A program made the translations under genes and the position numbers. Of a stretch of DNA of 57,475 bases, positions 8,727 through 16,675 are shown piece after piece. A model generated the notes under the pieces. The model was not told the DNA's origin and searched no databases. It saw nothing but the letters and a program-made list of their open reading frames with translations. How positions within the stretch are numbered: position 1 is the stretch's first letter; every line of letters begins with the position of its first letter. Source of the stretch: Serpens gallinarum (GTDB taxonomy: Bacteria > Pseudomonadota > Gammaproteobacteria > Pseudomonadales > Pseudomonadaceae); contig NZ_JACSQG010000015.1 of assembly GCF_014836765.1 (NCBI RefSeq), forward strand, positions 1-57,475, in the 5' to 3' direction.

Positions 8727-9596
8727 ATGAGCGCTACTCCGTATATCTTCGATGTCACCGAGGCCAGCTTCGAACAGCTGGTGGTTGAAAACTCTTTCCA
8801 CAAGCCGGTGCTGGTGGACTTCTGGGCCGACTGGTGCGCCCCCTGCAAGGCGCTGATGCCGCTGCTGGCCAAGATCACCGAGGAGTACCAGGGCGAGTTG
8901 TTGCTGGCCAAGGTCAACTGCGATATTGAACAAGGCATTACCGCCCGCTTCGGCATCCGCAGCCTGCCCACCGTGGTGCTGTTCAAGGATGGCCAGCCGG
9001 TAGACGGTTTCGCCGGCGCGCAGCCGGAATCGGCGGTTCGCGCGATGCTCCAACCCCACGTGCAGATGCCTGCCGCACCGGAGGCCGACCTGCTGGAAAG
9101 CGCCCAGGCGCTGTTTGGTGAAGGCCACTTCAGCGAGGCCGAAGCGCTACTCAAGCAATTACTCAGCGAAGACAACGAAAATGCCGCCGGGCTGATCCTG
9201 TATGCCCGCTGCCTGGCCGAACGCGGCGAGTTGGGTGAGGCCGAGACGGTACTCAACGCAGTGCAGGGCGACGAGCACAAGCAGGCCCTGGCCGGAGCCC
9301 GCGCACAACTGACGTTCCTGCGCCAGGCGGCTGATCTGCCGGACGTTGCCCTGTTGAAATCACGTTTGGCCAAAGATGCGGGAGATGACGAAGCCACCTA
9401 TCAGCTGGCTATTCAGCACCTGGCGCGCCAGCAATACGACACCGCCTTGGAGGGATTACTGAAGCTTTTCGTGCGCAACCGCAGCTACGCCGACGGCTTG
9501 CCACACAAAACCCTGTTGCAAGTTTTCGACCTGCTGGGTAATGACCATCCCTTGGTAACGCAATACCGACGCAAGCTGTATCAGTCGATTTACTGA
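8727..9596 (+). CDS. ybbN: Thioredoxin-TPR co-chaperone (CnoX/YbbN family)
   Basis: 289 residues: a thioredoxin fold (about 1-108) with an intact WCAPC redox centre (Cys37, Cys40), then TPR-like helical repeats (about 115-285). Family members protect unfolded proteins from oxidative damage and pass them to DnaK/GroEL. The E. coli homologue lacks the CxxC pair; this one keeps it, so disulfide reductase activity is plausible. The start MSATPYIFDV follows a GAGAAAGC site; an open frame extending upstream runs into non-coding sequence and was rejected. Confidence 0.85.
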   Translation: MSATPYIFDVTEASFEQLVVENSFHKPVLVDFWADWCAPCKALMPLLAKITEEYQGELLLAKVNCDIEQGITARFGIRSLPTVVLFKDGQPVDGFAGAQPESAVRAMLQPHVQMPAAPEADLLESAQALFGEGHFSEAEALLKQLLSEDNENAAGLILYARCLAERGELGEAETVLNAVQGDEHKQALAGARAQLTFLRQAADLPDVALLKSRLAKDAGDDEATYQLAIQHLARQQYDTALEGLLKLFVRNRSYADGLPHKTLLQVFDLLGNDHPLVTQYRRKLYQSIY

Positions 9597-9640
9597 CACA
9601 GCTTCAGCCGCGGCGCCAAGCTCACATGGCGATGCAACGC

Positions 9641-9674
9641 GTCGCGGCTTGCTCCCACGCAGGAACGTGGGAGC
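9641..9674. repeat. Inverted REP element pair
   Basis: GCTCCCACG (9651-9659) and CGTGGGAGC (9666-9674) form a perfect 9-bp stem around a 6-nt loop. Together with GTCGCGGCTT at 9641-9650 this is the reverse form of the pseudomonad REP core (GTGGGAGCAAGCCGCGAC). Located just after ybbN, it may also stabilise or end that transcript. Confidence 0.65.
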
Positions 9675-9745
9675 CGCCAATCAGTTCCTGAGCTTCGGTC
9701 CGTGGGTCGGCCCCTCCACATAAGCCTGTGTGCCAGTTCGGACGT

Positions 9746-9773
9746 CTGTGGGAGCGGCGACCTCGCTGCGAAG
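9746..9773 (+). repeat. REP element
   Basis: CTGTGGGAGCGGCGACCTCG followed by CTGCGAAG is a typical Pseudomonas REP sequence, in the opposite orientation to the copy about 100 bp to the left, giving a BIME-like arrangement. Confidence 0.65.
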
Positions 9774-9941
9774 CTTTCAGCACACAATGCAGCTACTGCT
9801 CATTGCGTGCCAACCCACCTCTTGCTCCCCTGCCTGGGCACTGGCCGATTACACGCCGGCTTTCAGTCAGACACACTTATCAAAAACCATCAGAACCAAG
9901 CTCCCGGCCTCGGCTGTGCTGGCCAGTGCGCAGTGAATATT

Positions 9942-9954
9942 GTTATAAGATAAC
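9942..9954. promoter_or_regulatory. Candidate Zur operator
   Basis: The palindrome GTTATAAGATAAC lies 26 bp before the DUF2796 start codon. It resembles the GTTATA-type core of gammaproteobacterial zinc-uptake-regulator sites. It precedes a His/Asp-rich periplasmic protein and an ABC transporter, which is consistent with zinc-starvation control. Assignment is by motif and context only. Confidence 0.55.
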
Positions 9955-9980
9955 GAACCTTGTGCATCACCGGAGTTTCC

Positions 9981-10586
9981 ATGCGTCGCCTGTTGCTTGT
10001 TGTCCTGCCTCTCTCCCTGGTTTCGCCCCTCGCTAATGCCTTGACGCATCACGATGATGACGATGCCTATGGAAACGCCAGCCTGCATGCCCATGAGCAC
10101 GGCGTCGCTCAGCTGGATGTGGCGTTGGAGGGCAAGCAGCTTGAGCTGGAGATACACAGTCCGGCAATCAACCTGCTGGGCTTCGAGCATTTCCCCAAAA
10201 ACACGGCCGAGGAAGCCCGAGTCGAGGCCGTGCGCGAGCTGCTCGAACAGCCCCGCATCCTGTTCAGCCTTCCCGCCATGGCCAAATGCGAGGCGGAGCG
10301 CCAGGCGATCAACAGCCCACTGTTCGGTGTGGCAGCCGGTGATGTCGACCATCTGGCCCTGCATGATGACGAAGACGCCCTTGCCGATACGGCGGAACAG
10401 GAGCATGCGGAGATTCATGCCCACTACCAGTTTGACTGCGCAAAACCTGACGCCTTGCAGGGCCTTGACCTGAGCCCTCTGTTCCGCCAATTCCCCGGCA
10501 CCCGGCGCATTCAGGTCCAGTTGATCGGCCCCAAGGGCCAGCAGGGCCATGAGGTGACGCGCAGCCAGCCGCGTCTGTCCTTTTAA
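9981..10586 (+). CDS. DUF2796 periplasmic metal-related protein
   Basis: 201 residues with a signal peptide (cleavage near ANA, residue 20). Two His/Asp-rich patches are likely metal ligands: HHDDDD followed by HAHEHG (about 23-41), and HLALHDDEDALADTAEQEH with HAHY around 130-155. The start MRRLLLVVLP is preceded by a CGGAG site and removes a short non-signal extension. First gene of a four-gene operon (DUF2796, ABC ATPase, MacB/FtsX permease, DUF3299) equivalent by order to P. aeruginosa PA4063-PA4066. I infer a zinc or related metal-binding periplasmic partner of the transporter. Confidence 0.75.
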   Translation: MRRLLLVVLPLSLVSPLANALTHHDDDDAYGNASLHAHEHGVAQLDVALEGKQLELEIHSPAINLLGFEHFPKNTAEEARVEAVRELLEQPRILFSLPAMAKCEAERQAINSPLFGVAAGDVDHLALHDDEDALADTAEQEHAEIHAHYQFDCAKPDALQGLDLSPLFRQFPGTRRIQVQLIGPKGQQGHEVTRSQPRLSF

Positions 10587-10626
10587 GTCACGCGGAACAA
10601 TCCCGCCTTCTTTTTCCAGGGATGTC

Positions 10627-11337
10627 ATGACCGCTTTTAATTTGCTTGAACTCTCTCAGCTCGGTTTCGCCTGGCCCGGTCAGGCTGAGTTGCTGGATAT
10701 TCCTACCTTCCAGCTAGCCAAGGGCGAAAGCCTGTTTCTCAACGGCCCCTCCGGGAGCGGCAAGACCACTCTGCTCGGCCTTTTGGGCGGCGTGCAAAAG
10801 GCCGGGCGTGGCAGCGTGCGTCTGCTCGGCCAGGACCTGAGCCTGCTCAGCGCCGGTGCTCGTGACCGCTTTCGAGTCGATCACACCGGCTACATCTTTC
10901 AGCAGTTCAACTTGCTGCCTTTTCTATCGGTACGTGAAAACGTCGCCCTGCCCTGCCGCTTTTCCAGGTTACGCACCAAACGCGCCCGGCAACGCCACGG
11001 CAGCGTCGAGCAGGCCGCCAACCAGTTGCTCAATCACCTGGGCTTGCCCGCCGCGTTGCACGAACGCCGTGCCGAAGCCTTGTCCATCGGTCAGCAGCAA
11101 CGCGTCGCCGCGGCCCGCGCGCTGATCGGCCAGCCGGAATTGGTGATTGCCGACGAACCGACGTCGGCCCTCGACGCCGATGCCCGAGAAGCGTTCCTGC
11201 ACTTATTGTTCTCCGAGTGCCAGGCGGCAGGCGCCAGCCTGCTGTTCGTCAGTCACGACCAGAGCCTGGCGCCGTTGTTCGACCGCAGCGTCTCCCTGCT
11301 TGACCTCAACCGCGCCGCCCGCGCCCAGGAGATTTGA
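10627..11337 (+). CDS. ABC transporter ATP-binding protein (LolD/MacB type)
   Basis: 236-residue nucleotide-binding domain. Walker A is GPSGSGKT (40-47), the Q-loop is in YIFQQFNLLPFLSV, the signature is LSIGQQQRVAAARAL (LSIGQ instead of LSGGQ), Walker B is LVIADEPTSALD, and the switch His is in FVSHDQ. Similarity is to the MacB/LolD branch that works with FtsX-like permeases rather than to classical metal importers such as ZnuC. Its stop is one base from the permease ATG, showing tight coupling. Confidence 0.9.
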   Translation: MTAFNLLELSQLGFAWPGQAELLDIPTFQLAKGESLFLNGPSGSGKTTLLGLLGGVQKAGRGSVRLLGQDLSLLSAGARDRFRVDHTGYIFQQFNLLPFLSVRENVALPCRFSRLRTKRARQRHGSVEQAANQLLNHLGLPAALHERRAEALSIGQQQRVAAARALIGQPELVIADEPTSALDADAREAFLHLLFSECQAAGASLLFVSHDQSLAPLFDRSVSLLDLNRAARAQEI

Positions 11338-11338
11338 G

Positions 11339-12604
11339 ATGCATCTGCTGCGTCTGGCCCTGGCCAGCCTGGCCAACCGCCGCTTTACCGCACTGCTGAC
11401 GGTGTTCGCCATTGGCCTGTCGGTGTGCCTGTTACTGGCCGTGGAGCGGGTGCGTACGGAAACCCGCGCCAGCTTCGCCAGCACCGTCAGCGGCACCGAT
11501 TTGATCGTCGGCGCACGTTCCGGCTCGGTAAACCTGTTGCTGTACTCGGTATTCCGCATTGGCAACGCCACCAACAACATCCGCTGGGACAGCTACCAAC
11601 GCTTCGCCGAACATCCCCGCGTCGCCTGGTCGATCCCGATGTCTTTGGGCGACTCGCACCGCGGTTACCGGGTACTCGGCACCAGCACGGCCTATTTCGA
11701 GCATTTCCGCCATGGCCGCAAACAGGCTTTGCGACTAACCGAGGGTCGCGCCTTCGCAGACGATCCGTTTGAGGTGGTTTTGGGCGCTGAAGTGGCCAGC
11801 GCGCTGGGTTATCAGCTCGAGGACCATATTGTCCTGGCCCACGGGGTCGCCCGGGTCAGCCTGACCCACCACGACGACAAGCCGTTTCGCGTGGTCGGCG
11901 TCCTGGCGCGAACTGGCACGCCGGTGGACCGCACCCTGCACGTGTCGCTGGAAGGCATGCAGGCGCTGCACATCGACTGGCGCAACGGCATGCCGGCGCG
12001 TGGCAACCAAGTGATCAGCGCCGAGCAGGCGCGCCAACTGGACCTGCAACCGCAACAGATCACCGCGTTCATGCTCGGCCTGCACAGCAAGGTGGCCACT
12101 TTCGCCCTGCAGCGCGAGATCAATCAATATCGCGGCGAGCCTTTGCTGGCGATTCTGCCTGGCGTCGCCCTGCAAGAGCTGTGGAGCCTGATGGGCACCG
12201 CGGAACAGGCGTTGTTCGTGGTCTCGCTGTTCGTGGTTCTGACCGGGCTGATCGGCATGCTGACGGCCATTCTCACCAGCCTCAATGAGCGTCGCCGGGA
12301 AATGGCTATCCTGCGATCGGTGGGTGCGCGCCCCTGGCATATCGGCGGGTTGCTGATCGTCGAAGCCTTCGCGCTGGCGCTGGCCGGCGTCGTCCTCGGT
12401 CTGGGGTTGCTTTATGTGGGTATCGCCCTCGCGCAAGGGCCTTTGCAAAGCCACTACGGCCTTTACTTGCCGCTGGCGTTACCCAGTTCCTGGGAATGGA
12501 GTCTGTTGGGTGCCATTCTGCTGGCAGCCGTGCTAATGGGCAGCGTGCCCGCCTGGCGCGCCTACCGGCAGTCGCTGGCCGATGGTTTATCGATTCGCCT
12601 GTGA
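11339..12604 (+). CDS. ABC transporter permease, FtsX/MacB family
   Basis: 421-residue inner-membrane protein with the MacB topology: a transmembrane segment near residues 15-40, a large periplasmic domain (about 45-280), and three C-terminal transmembrane segments (about 290-415) including the conserved cytoplasmic loop ERRREMAILRSVGARP. ATG 11339 lies one base after the ATPase stop; the longer upstream frame overlaps the ATPase and was rejected. Partners are the ATPase before it and the two exported proteins flanking the pair. Direction of transport and substrate are not readable from sequence. Confidence 0.85.
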   Translation: MHLLRLALASLANRRFTALLTVFAIGLSVCLLLAVERVRTETRASFASTVSGTDLIVGARSGSVNLLLYSVFRIGNATNNIRWDSYQRFAEHPRVAWSIPMSLGDSHRGYRVLGTSTAYFEHFRHGRKQALRLTEGRAFADDPFEVVLGAEVASALGYQLEDHIVLAHGVARVSLTHHDDKPFRVVGVLARTGTPVDRTLHVSLEGMQALHIDWRNGMPARGNQVISAEQARQLDLQPQQITAFMLGLHSKVATFALQREINQYRGEPLLAILPGVALQELWSLMGTAEQALFVVSLFVVLTGLIGMLTAILTSLNERRREMAILRSVGARPWHIGGLLIVEAFALALAGVVLGLGLLYVGIALAQGPLQSHYGLYLPLALPSSWEWSLLGAILLAAVLMGSVPAWRAYRQSLADGLSIRL

Positions 12605-12612
12605 GGAAACCC

Positions 12613-13140
12613 ATGACACGTCTGCTATTCGTTCTGCTACTGGCCGCCACCCCAGCATTTGCTGCCGCCGAAGTCCGTGAGCTGCAATGGTCCGACCTGA
12701 TCCCAGCCGGCGCCCCGCTGCCGGATCTGGAGCCGATGCCGCTGCATGATTTGTCCGAATTGGGCGAGGTACTTTCCGAGGATGGGCCGCCCGCTCCCCA
12801 GCAAGCACCCAACGAGCCGGTGGTAGAAGCGCTGGACGGTCAGCGGATCAAGCTACCTGGCTATGTGGTGCCGCTGGACATTACCGAGGCGGGGCGTGTC
12901 ATCGAGTTTCTGCTGGTGCCCTACTATGGGGCCTGCATCCATGTACCGCCCCCACCCTCCAACCAGATCGTCCACGCCACCAGTGAACTGGGCATCCGCC
13001 TAGAAGACCTGTGGCTGCCGTTCTGGATCGAGGGCCCCTTGAAGGTGGCACACGCCAGCAGCGAACTGGCCGAGGCCGGCTACCAGATGCAGGCGGAGAA
13101 AATCATCGTCTACGACATCGAGCAACTGCAGGGTTATTGA
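12613..13140 (+). CDS. DUF3299 exported protein
   Basis: 175 residues, signal peptide with AFAAAE near residue 19. The conserved family core is LPGYVVPLDI then FLLVPYYGACIHVPPPPSNQ, containing a Cys and nearby His that could bind metal. GAGGAAAC precedes the ATG, 8 bases after the permease stop, so it closes the operon. The function is unknown; context suggests a periplasmic accessory to the metal-responsive transporter. Confidence 0.8.
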   Translation: MTRLLFVLLLAATPAFAAAEVRELQWSDLIPAGAPLPDLEPMPLHDLSELGEVLSEDGPPAPQQAPNEPVVEALDGQRIKLPGYVVPLDITEAGRVIEFLLVPYYGACIHVPPPPSNQIVHATSELGIRLEDLWLPFWIEGPLKVAHASSELAEAGYQMQAEKIIVYDIEQLQGY

Positions 13141-13280
13141 ACCGGCACCTTGCCGGCCGCGCGTGACAAGCTGTCGCATAGGCGCTGGGCAAACCGTTGC
13201 GCTGGATCAAAAAACGCCTGTCCCAGGCTCCTAACATGGGCTCCAACCAAGACATACCTCTGCCTCGATTGGAGTTACCC

Positions 13281-13979
13281 ATGCGCACGACACTACTCGC
13301 TGCTTCCGCCCTGGCCCTCGCCATCGCCGCCCCGCTCGCCCATGCCCACAAGGCCGGTGACATCATTGTGCGGGCCGGTGCAGTGACGGTGGATCCGCGA
13401 GAGGACAGTTCCCTTCTCAATCTCGACGGCGGCAATGTCCCGGGTACAGGCGCCACCTTGAACAGCGACACCCAGCTGGGCTTGAACTTCGCTTATATGC
13501 TCACCGATAAGGTCGGTATCGAGCTGCTGGCCGCCACCCCATTCACCCATGAGGTAGGTGTCAAAGGCGTTAGCGCCGCGACGGGAATCCCAGGCCTGGA
13601 CGGTAAACTGGGCGAGGTCACCCACTTGCCGCCAACCCTCAGCGCCGTGGTCTACCCGCTGGACAATAACTCCGCCTTCCAGCCCTATTTGGGCGTCGGC
13701 ATCAACTACACCGTCTTCTTCGACGAGGAGTTGACCGCCGAACGCAAGGGCCAACAGTTCAGCAACCTCAGCCTGGATAGCTCATGGGGCCTGGCCTTCC
13801 AGGTTGGCGCCGACTACATGTTGACCGACAATTTGATGCTCAACGCCCAGGTGCGTTATATCGATATCTCCACCGACGCCACAGTGAAAGGTCCGGGCGC
13901 CCTGGGTGTCCAGGAAACCAAGGTCAGCGTCGACGTCGACCCGATGGTCTACATGGTCGGCTTGGGCTACAAGTTCTAA
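13281..13979 (+). CDS. oprG: OmpW-family outer-membrane porin OprG
   Basis: 232 residues, signal peptide ending in AHAHK-type cleavage near residue 23 and an eight-stranded barrel ending in GLGYKF, whose terminal Phe is the BAM recognition residue. OmpW-family hallmarks include the mature start HKAGDIIVRAGAVTVDPRED and TPFTHEV in a middle loop. GGAG lies 7 bases before the ATG. Family members form narrow channels for small hydrophobic molecules. Synteny after the DUF3299 gene matches oprG (PA4067) of P. aeruginosa. It has its own terminator. Confidence 0.92.
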   Translation: MRTTLLAASALALAIAAPLAHAHKAGDIIVRAGAVTVDPREDSSLLNLDGGNVPGTGATLNSDTQLGLNFAYMLTDKVGIELLAATPFTHEVGVKGVSAATGIPGLDGKLGEVTHLPPTLSAVVYPLDNNSAFQPYLGVGINYTVFFDEELTAERKGQQFSNLSLDSSWGLAFQVGADYMLTDNLMLNAQVRYIDISTDATVKGPGALGVQETKVSVDVDPMVYMVGLGYKF

Positions 13980-13996
13980 GCTCATCCTCTACAGCG

Positions 13997-14024
13997 AAAG
14001 GCGCCGAATTCGGCGCCTTTTTTT
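13997..14024 (+). terminator. Intrinsic terminator of oprG
   Basis: Perfect 12-bp palindrome AAAGGCGCCGAA/TTCGGCGCCTTT followed by T residues. It also lies just downstream of the convergent epimerase gene and may serve both strands. Confidence 0.88.
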
Positions 14025-14041
14025 GTTTACAGCAGCAACTG

Positions 14042-14974
14042 TTATGAACGCCCTAACAACTTCGCCAGCCCTTCACGCATGCCGGTCGGCTCGGGGAATG
14101 CAAAACGCGCCAGCAGCCGTGCATTGTTGGCCCGCGAATGACGAATATCTCCGGCACGCGCCGGAAGGTGGCTCACTTCGGGCAAACCGCCGAGCACATC
14201 GCCGATGGCACCCAGCAACTGGTTCAAGCTGGTGGCCCGACTCAGGCCAAGATTGACCGCGCCTGCTTCCAGCGTTTCGGCTTCCAGCGCCTGCACCAGC
14301 ACCTCAACCAGGTCGCCGACATACACGAAGTCGCGGGTCTGCTCTCCATCCCCGAACACGCTGATGGGCAAGCCTTTTTGCGCCCGCTCGGTAAAGATGC
14401 TGATTACCCCGGAATAGGGCGAAGACGGGTCCTGACGTGGCCCGAAGATATTAAAGAAACGGAAGATCGCCGGCTCCAGGCCATGCTGGCGACGATAGAA
14501 GTCCAGGTAATACTCACTGGCCAGTTTGTCCGCCGCATAGGGTGTCAGCGGTGCCTTGGGCGTATCTTCGTCGATTGCCTCGCCTTCGCCATTGTTGCCA
14601 TACACCGCGGCGCTGGACGCGAACACCACGCGACGCACGCCCTGCTCGCGCATCGCCTCGCACAGGTTCAGGGTGCCGACCAGATTGCTCTGGTGAGTGC
14701 CCACCGGGTCGTCCACCGACGCCTGCACCGAGGCCACCGCTGCCAGGTGCACCACCGCCTGGCAGCCCTGCAAGGCCTGGCGCACCACGGCGGCATCTGC
14801 GACATCGCCTTCGATCAGGCTCAGGCGCGGATGCTCCAGTTGCAGGTTGGCGTGTTTGCCGGTGGACAGGTTGTCCAGCACGCGCACGGCATAACCACGC
14901 GCCAACAAGGCATCGGCCAGGTTGGAGCCAATGAAGCCGGCACCGCCGGTGATCAGTATCGGGGCATCATTCAT
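14042..14974 (-). CDS. NAD-dependent sugar-nucleotide epimerase (UDP-glucose 4-epimerase-like)
   Basis: 310-residue extended short-chain dehydrogenase. The NAD site is GGAGFIGSN (about 10-18), the catalytic triad includes Ser/Thr of FASSAAVYG and the YAADK motif (YxxxK), and NIFGPRQDP plus GEQTRDFVYVGD match the sugar-nucleotide-binding region. Probably acts on a UDP-sugar, but the exact substrate is uncertain. Its start overlaps the end of the upstream SDR-like gene by 8 bp, indicating a two-gene operon. Confidence 0.85.
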   Translation of the reverse strand: MNDAPILITGGAGFIGSNLADALLARGYAVRVLDNLSTGKHANLQLEHPRLSLIEGDVADAAVVRQALQGCQAVVHLAAVASVQASVDDPVGTHQSNLVGTLNLCEAMREQGVRRVVFASSAAVYGNNGEGEAIDEDTPKAPLTPYAADKLASEYYLDFYRRQHGLEPAIFRFFNIFGPRQDPSSPYSGVISIFTERAQKGLPISVFGDGEQTRDFVYVGDLVEVLVQALEAETLEAGAVNLGLSRATSLNQLLGAIGDVLGGLPEVSHLPARAGDIRHSRANNARLLARFAFPEPTGMREGLAKLLGRS

Positions 14975-15851
14975 GACGGAAATAACGATCCAGTAAGGGC
15001 GTCAGGCCCGTGCGCCAAGCACGCGGTTTGACGCCAAAGGTATTGAGAATCTTCTTGCAAGCCAGCACTGCATGCTGGGGCTCTTCCGCCGCATCAACAC
15101 AGGCTGCGTGAGCCTTGGCGGCGATTTCCACGCTGGGCATGCTGCGCAGACTTCGCGCCTCGGCAAGAATAGCCTGCCCCACAGTCAGCGGAGTGGTCGC
15201 CTCCTGACCGCCGTAGTGGTAGGTACCCCACAGCGGCGCCGCACAGTCCAGCTGCTTGAGCACAGCCAGAATGACCCGGGCCACATCATCCACGGGGCAG
15301 GGATTGCCACGCCGGTCATCGGCCAATTCCAGTTCACCCGCTAGATCGGCACGCTGCAACAACCGACCAAGAATGCCTTCGGAGCTGTCATCCAGCACCC
15401 AGCCCAGACGTAACAGAACATGCCGCGGGCAGATCGCCCGAATGCACTGCTCCATGCGCCAGAGTGATTGCCCACGCAGCCCCAGCGGCATGGCCTCGTC
15501 TTTTTCACTGTAGGCGGTGGCGCGCCCGCCATCGAACACCCGATAGCTGGACGGTTGCAGCAGCACGATGCCGTGGTGCTGGCAAAGCTCGGCCAGGCGC
15601 TCGACGGCCTGTTCCTGCTCGGCAAAGCGCTGCGCGCAGACCGTCTCGCTCTGGAACCAGTCGAAGTAATAGGCCAGATTAATCAACGCATCGGGGCGGG
15701 TATCGTCAAGGAGCTGGGTCAGGCTGGCGACATCCCAGCCATGCAGCGGCGGGCGCGGTGCAATAAAGCCGATGTCTTCTTCGGCCCCCTGGGCAATCAG
15801 TGCCTGGCCCAGTGAATTACCACCACCGAGCAACATCAGGCGCATGCGCAT
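14967..15851 (-). CDS. RmlD-like NAD(P)-binding protein with altered active site
   Basis: 294 residues resembling dTDP-4-dehydrorhamnose reductase (RmlD). It has an N-terminal dinucleotide-binding region (LMLLGGGNSLGQAL), ALINLAYYFDWFQSE, the FLOS-type segment LLQPSSYRVFDGG, and VLLRLGWVLD. The usual YxxxK dyad after YSE..P is replaced by SLWRMEQ, so ordinary reductase chemistry is doubtful. Starts at ATG 15851, with an alternative ATG two codons later. Overlaps the epimerase gene. The counterpart is PA4069 by order; the function is unknown. Confidence 0.7.
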   Translation of the reverse strand: MRMRLMLLGGGNSLGQALIAQGAEEDIGFIAPRPPLHGWDVASLTQLLDDTRPDALINLAYYFDWFQSETVCAQRFAEQEQAVERLAELCQHHGIVLLQPSSYRVFDGGRATAYSEKDEAMPLGLRGQSLWRMEQCIRAICPRHVLLRLGWVLDDSSEGILGRLLQRADLAGELELADDRRGNPCPVDDVARVILAVLKQLDCAAPLWGTYHYGGQEATTPLTVGQAILAEARSLRSMPSVEIAAKAHAACVDAAEEPQHAVLACKKILNTFGVKPRAWRTGLTPLLDRYFRHE

Positions 15852-16158
15852 GGCATCAACTCTTGCAGGTATGAAGTACGGGTTCGCTGCATGGGAAATC
15901 AGTAGGATCCATCTGAAATGCGGTCTTGGAAGGCATGCCGCGTCTGGGAGGCATTTTGCGTGTTTCGTTGAACATCGTCACGCCCCGATCACTGTCATAC
16001 CTTCTGTACTACGCTACCAGGCCAATGGCAACCTGCTGCGCAGCGGGCAGATCACCTGTGCAACAGGAAACAGCGAGCCGTAGCATGGCTTCGCGTGATC
16101 ACGGCGCAAGTCTCAACGAAAAAAAACGCAGCCTAGGCTGCGTTTTTTCAGACACCGT
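15852..16158. other. 307-bp intergenic region without a convincing gene
   Basis: Apart from the ssb terminator at 16121-16149 I see no RNA gene, repeat or well-supported coding region. Short open frames exist on the plus strand, but they lack a ribosome site and recognisable content. The promoter of the minus-strand SDR pair must lie here, though no clear boxes are visible. Confidence 0.5.
16121..16149 (-). terminator. Intrinsic terminator of ssb
   Basis: Nearly perfect palindrome AAAAAACGCAGCC TAG GCTGCGTTTTTT centred on CCTAGG, 10 bases downstream of the ssb stop on the minus strand, with a T-run. Confidence 0.9.
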
Positions 16159-16659
16159 TTAGAACGGAATGTCATCATCGAAGCTGTCGTAATCCGGTGC
16201 GGGCTGCTGAGCCGCCGGTTTCGGAGTGGGTCGCGGGGCAGCTTGCTGCTGCGGCGCCTGCTCACGCGGCGGACGCGGAGCTCGCTGGGCGTAGTCGCCG
16301 CCTTCGCTGCTGCCGCCACGGCCACCCAGCAATTGCAGGGTGCCGCTGATGTCCACGACGATTTCCGTGGTATAGCGCTTGACGCCGTCCTTCTCCCACT
16401 CGCGGGTTTGCAGGCGGCCTTCAACGTAGCATTGTGAACCCTTGCGCAGGTATTCGCCGGCGATTTCCGCCAGCCTGCCGAAGAACACCACGCGGTGCCA
16501 TTCGGTGCGCTCCTGCTGTTGGCCGGTCTGCTTGTCCTTCCAGCTGTCGGTGGTGGCCAGCGTGATATTGGTTACCGCATTGCCGTTGGGCAGGTAGCGG
16601 GTTTCCGGATCACCGCCGACGTTGCCGATCAGTATGACTTTGTTAACCCCACGGGCCAT
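16159..16659 (-). CDS. ssb: Single-stranded DNA-binding protein
   Basis: 166 residues. The OB fold (about 1-112) starts [19 protein letters not shown] and contains [15 protein letters not shown] flexible Gln/Pro/Arg-rich linker follows, and the acidic tip DDDIPF recruits partner repair and replication proteins. The ATG is preceded by AGGAGAACGTC. It lies only 16 bp after the MFS gene and so is probably co-transcribed with it. Divergent relation to uvrA (beyond the MFS gene) is the classical ssb-uvrA arrangement. Confidence 0.97.
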   Translation of the reverse strand: MARGVNKVILIGNVGGDPETRYLPNGNAVTNITLATTDSWKDKQTGQQQERTEWHRVVFFGRLAEIAGEYLRKGSQCYVEGRLQTREWEKDGVKRYTTEIVVDISGTLQLLGGRGGSSEGGDYAQRAPRPPREQAPQQQAAPRPTPKPAAQQPAPDYDSFDDDIPF

Positions 16660-16675
16660 GACGTTCTCCTAGGCT

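Larger units (their letters stand above)
9597..9980. other. 384-bp intergenic region with REP repeats and a Zur-like operator
   Basis: No gene recognised. The left part holds REP-type palindromes (9641-9674, 9746-9773). The right end holds a palindrome resembling a Zur operator just before the metal ABC operon. The rest shows no recognisable signal. Confidence 0.6.

Noticed and set aside
15772..16162. Short plus-strand frames in the gap upstream of the SDR gene
   Set aside because: They begin inside the neighbouring gene or lack a ribosome site, and none shows a recognisable motif or signal peptide.
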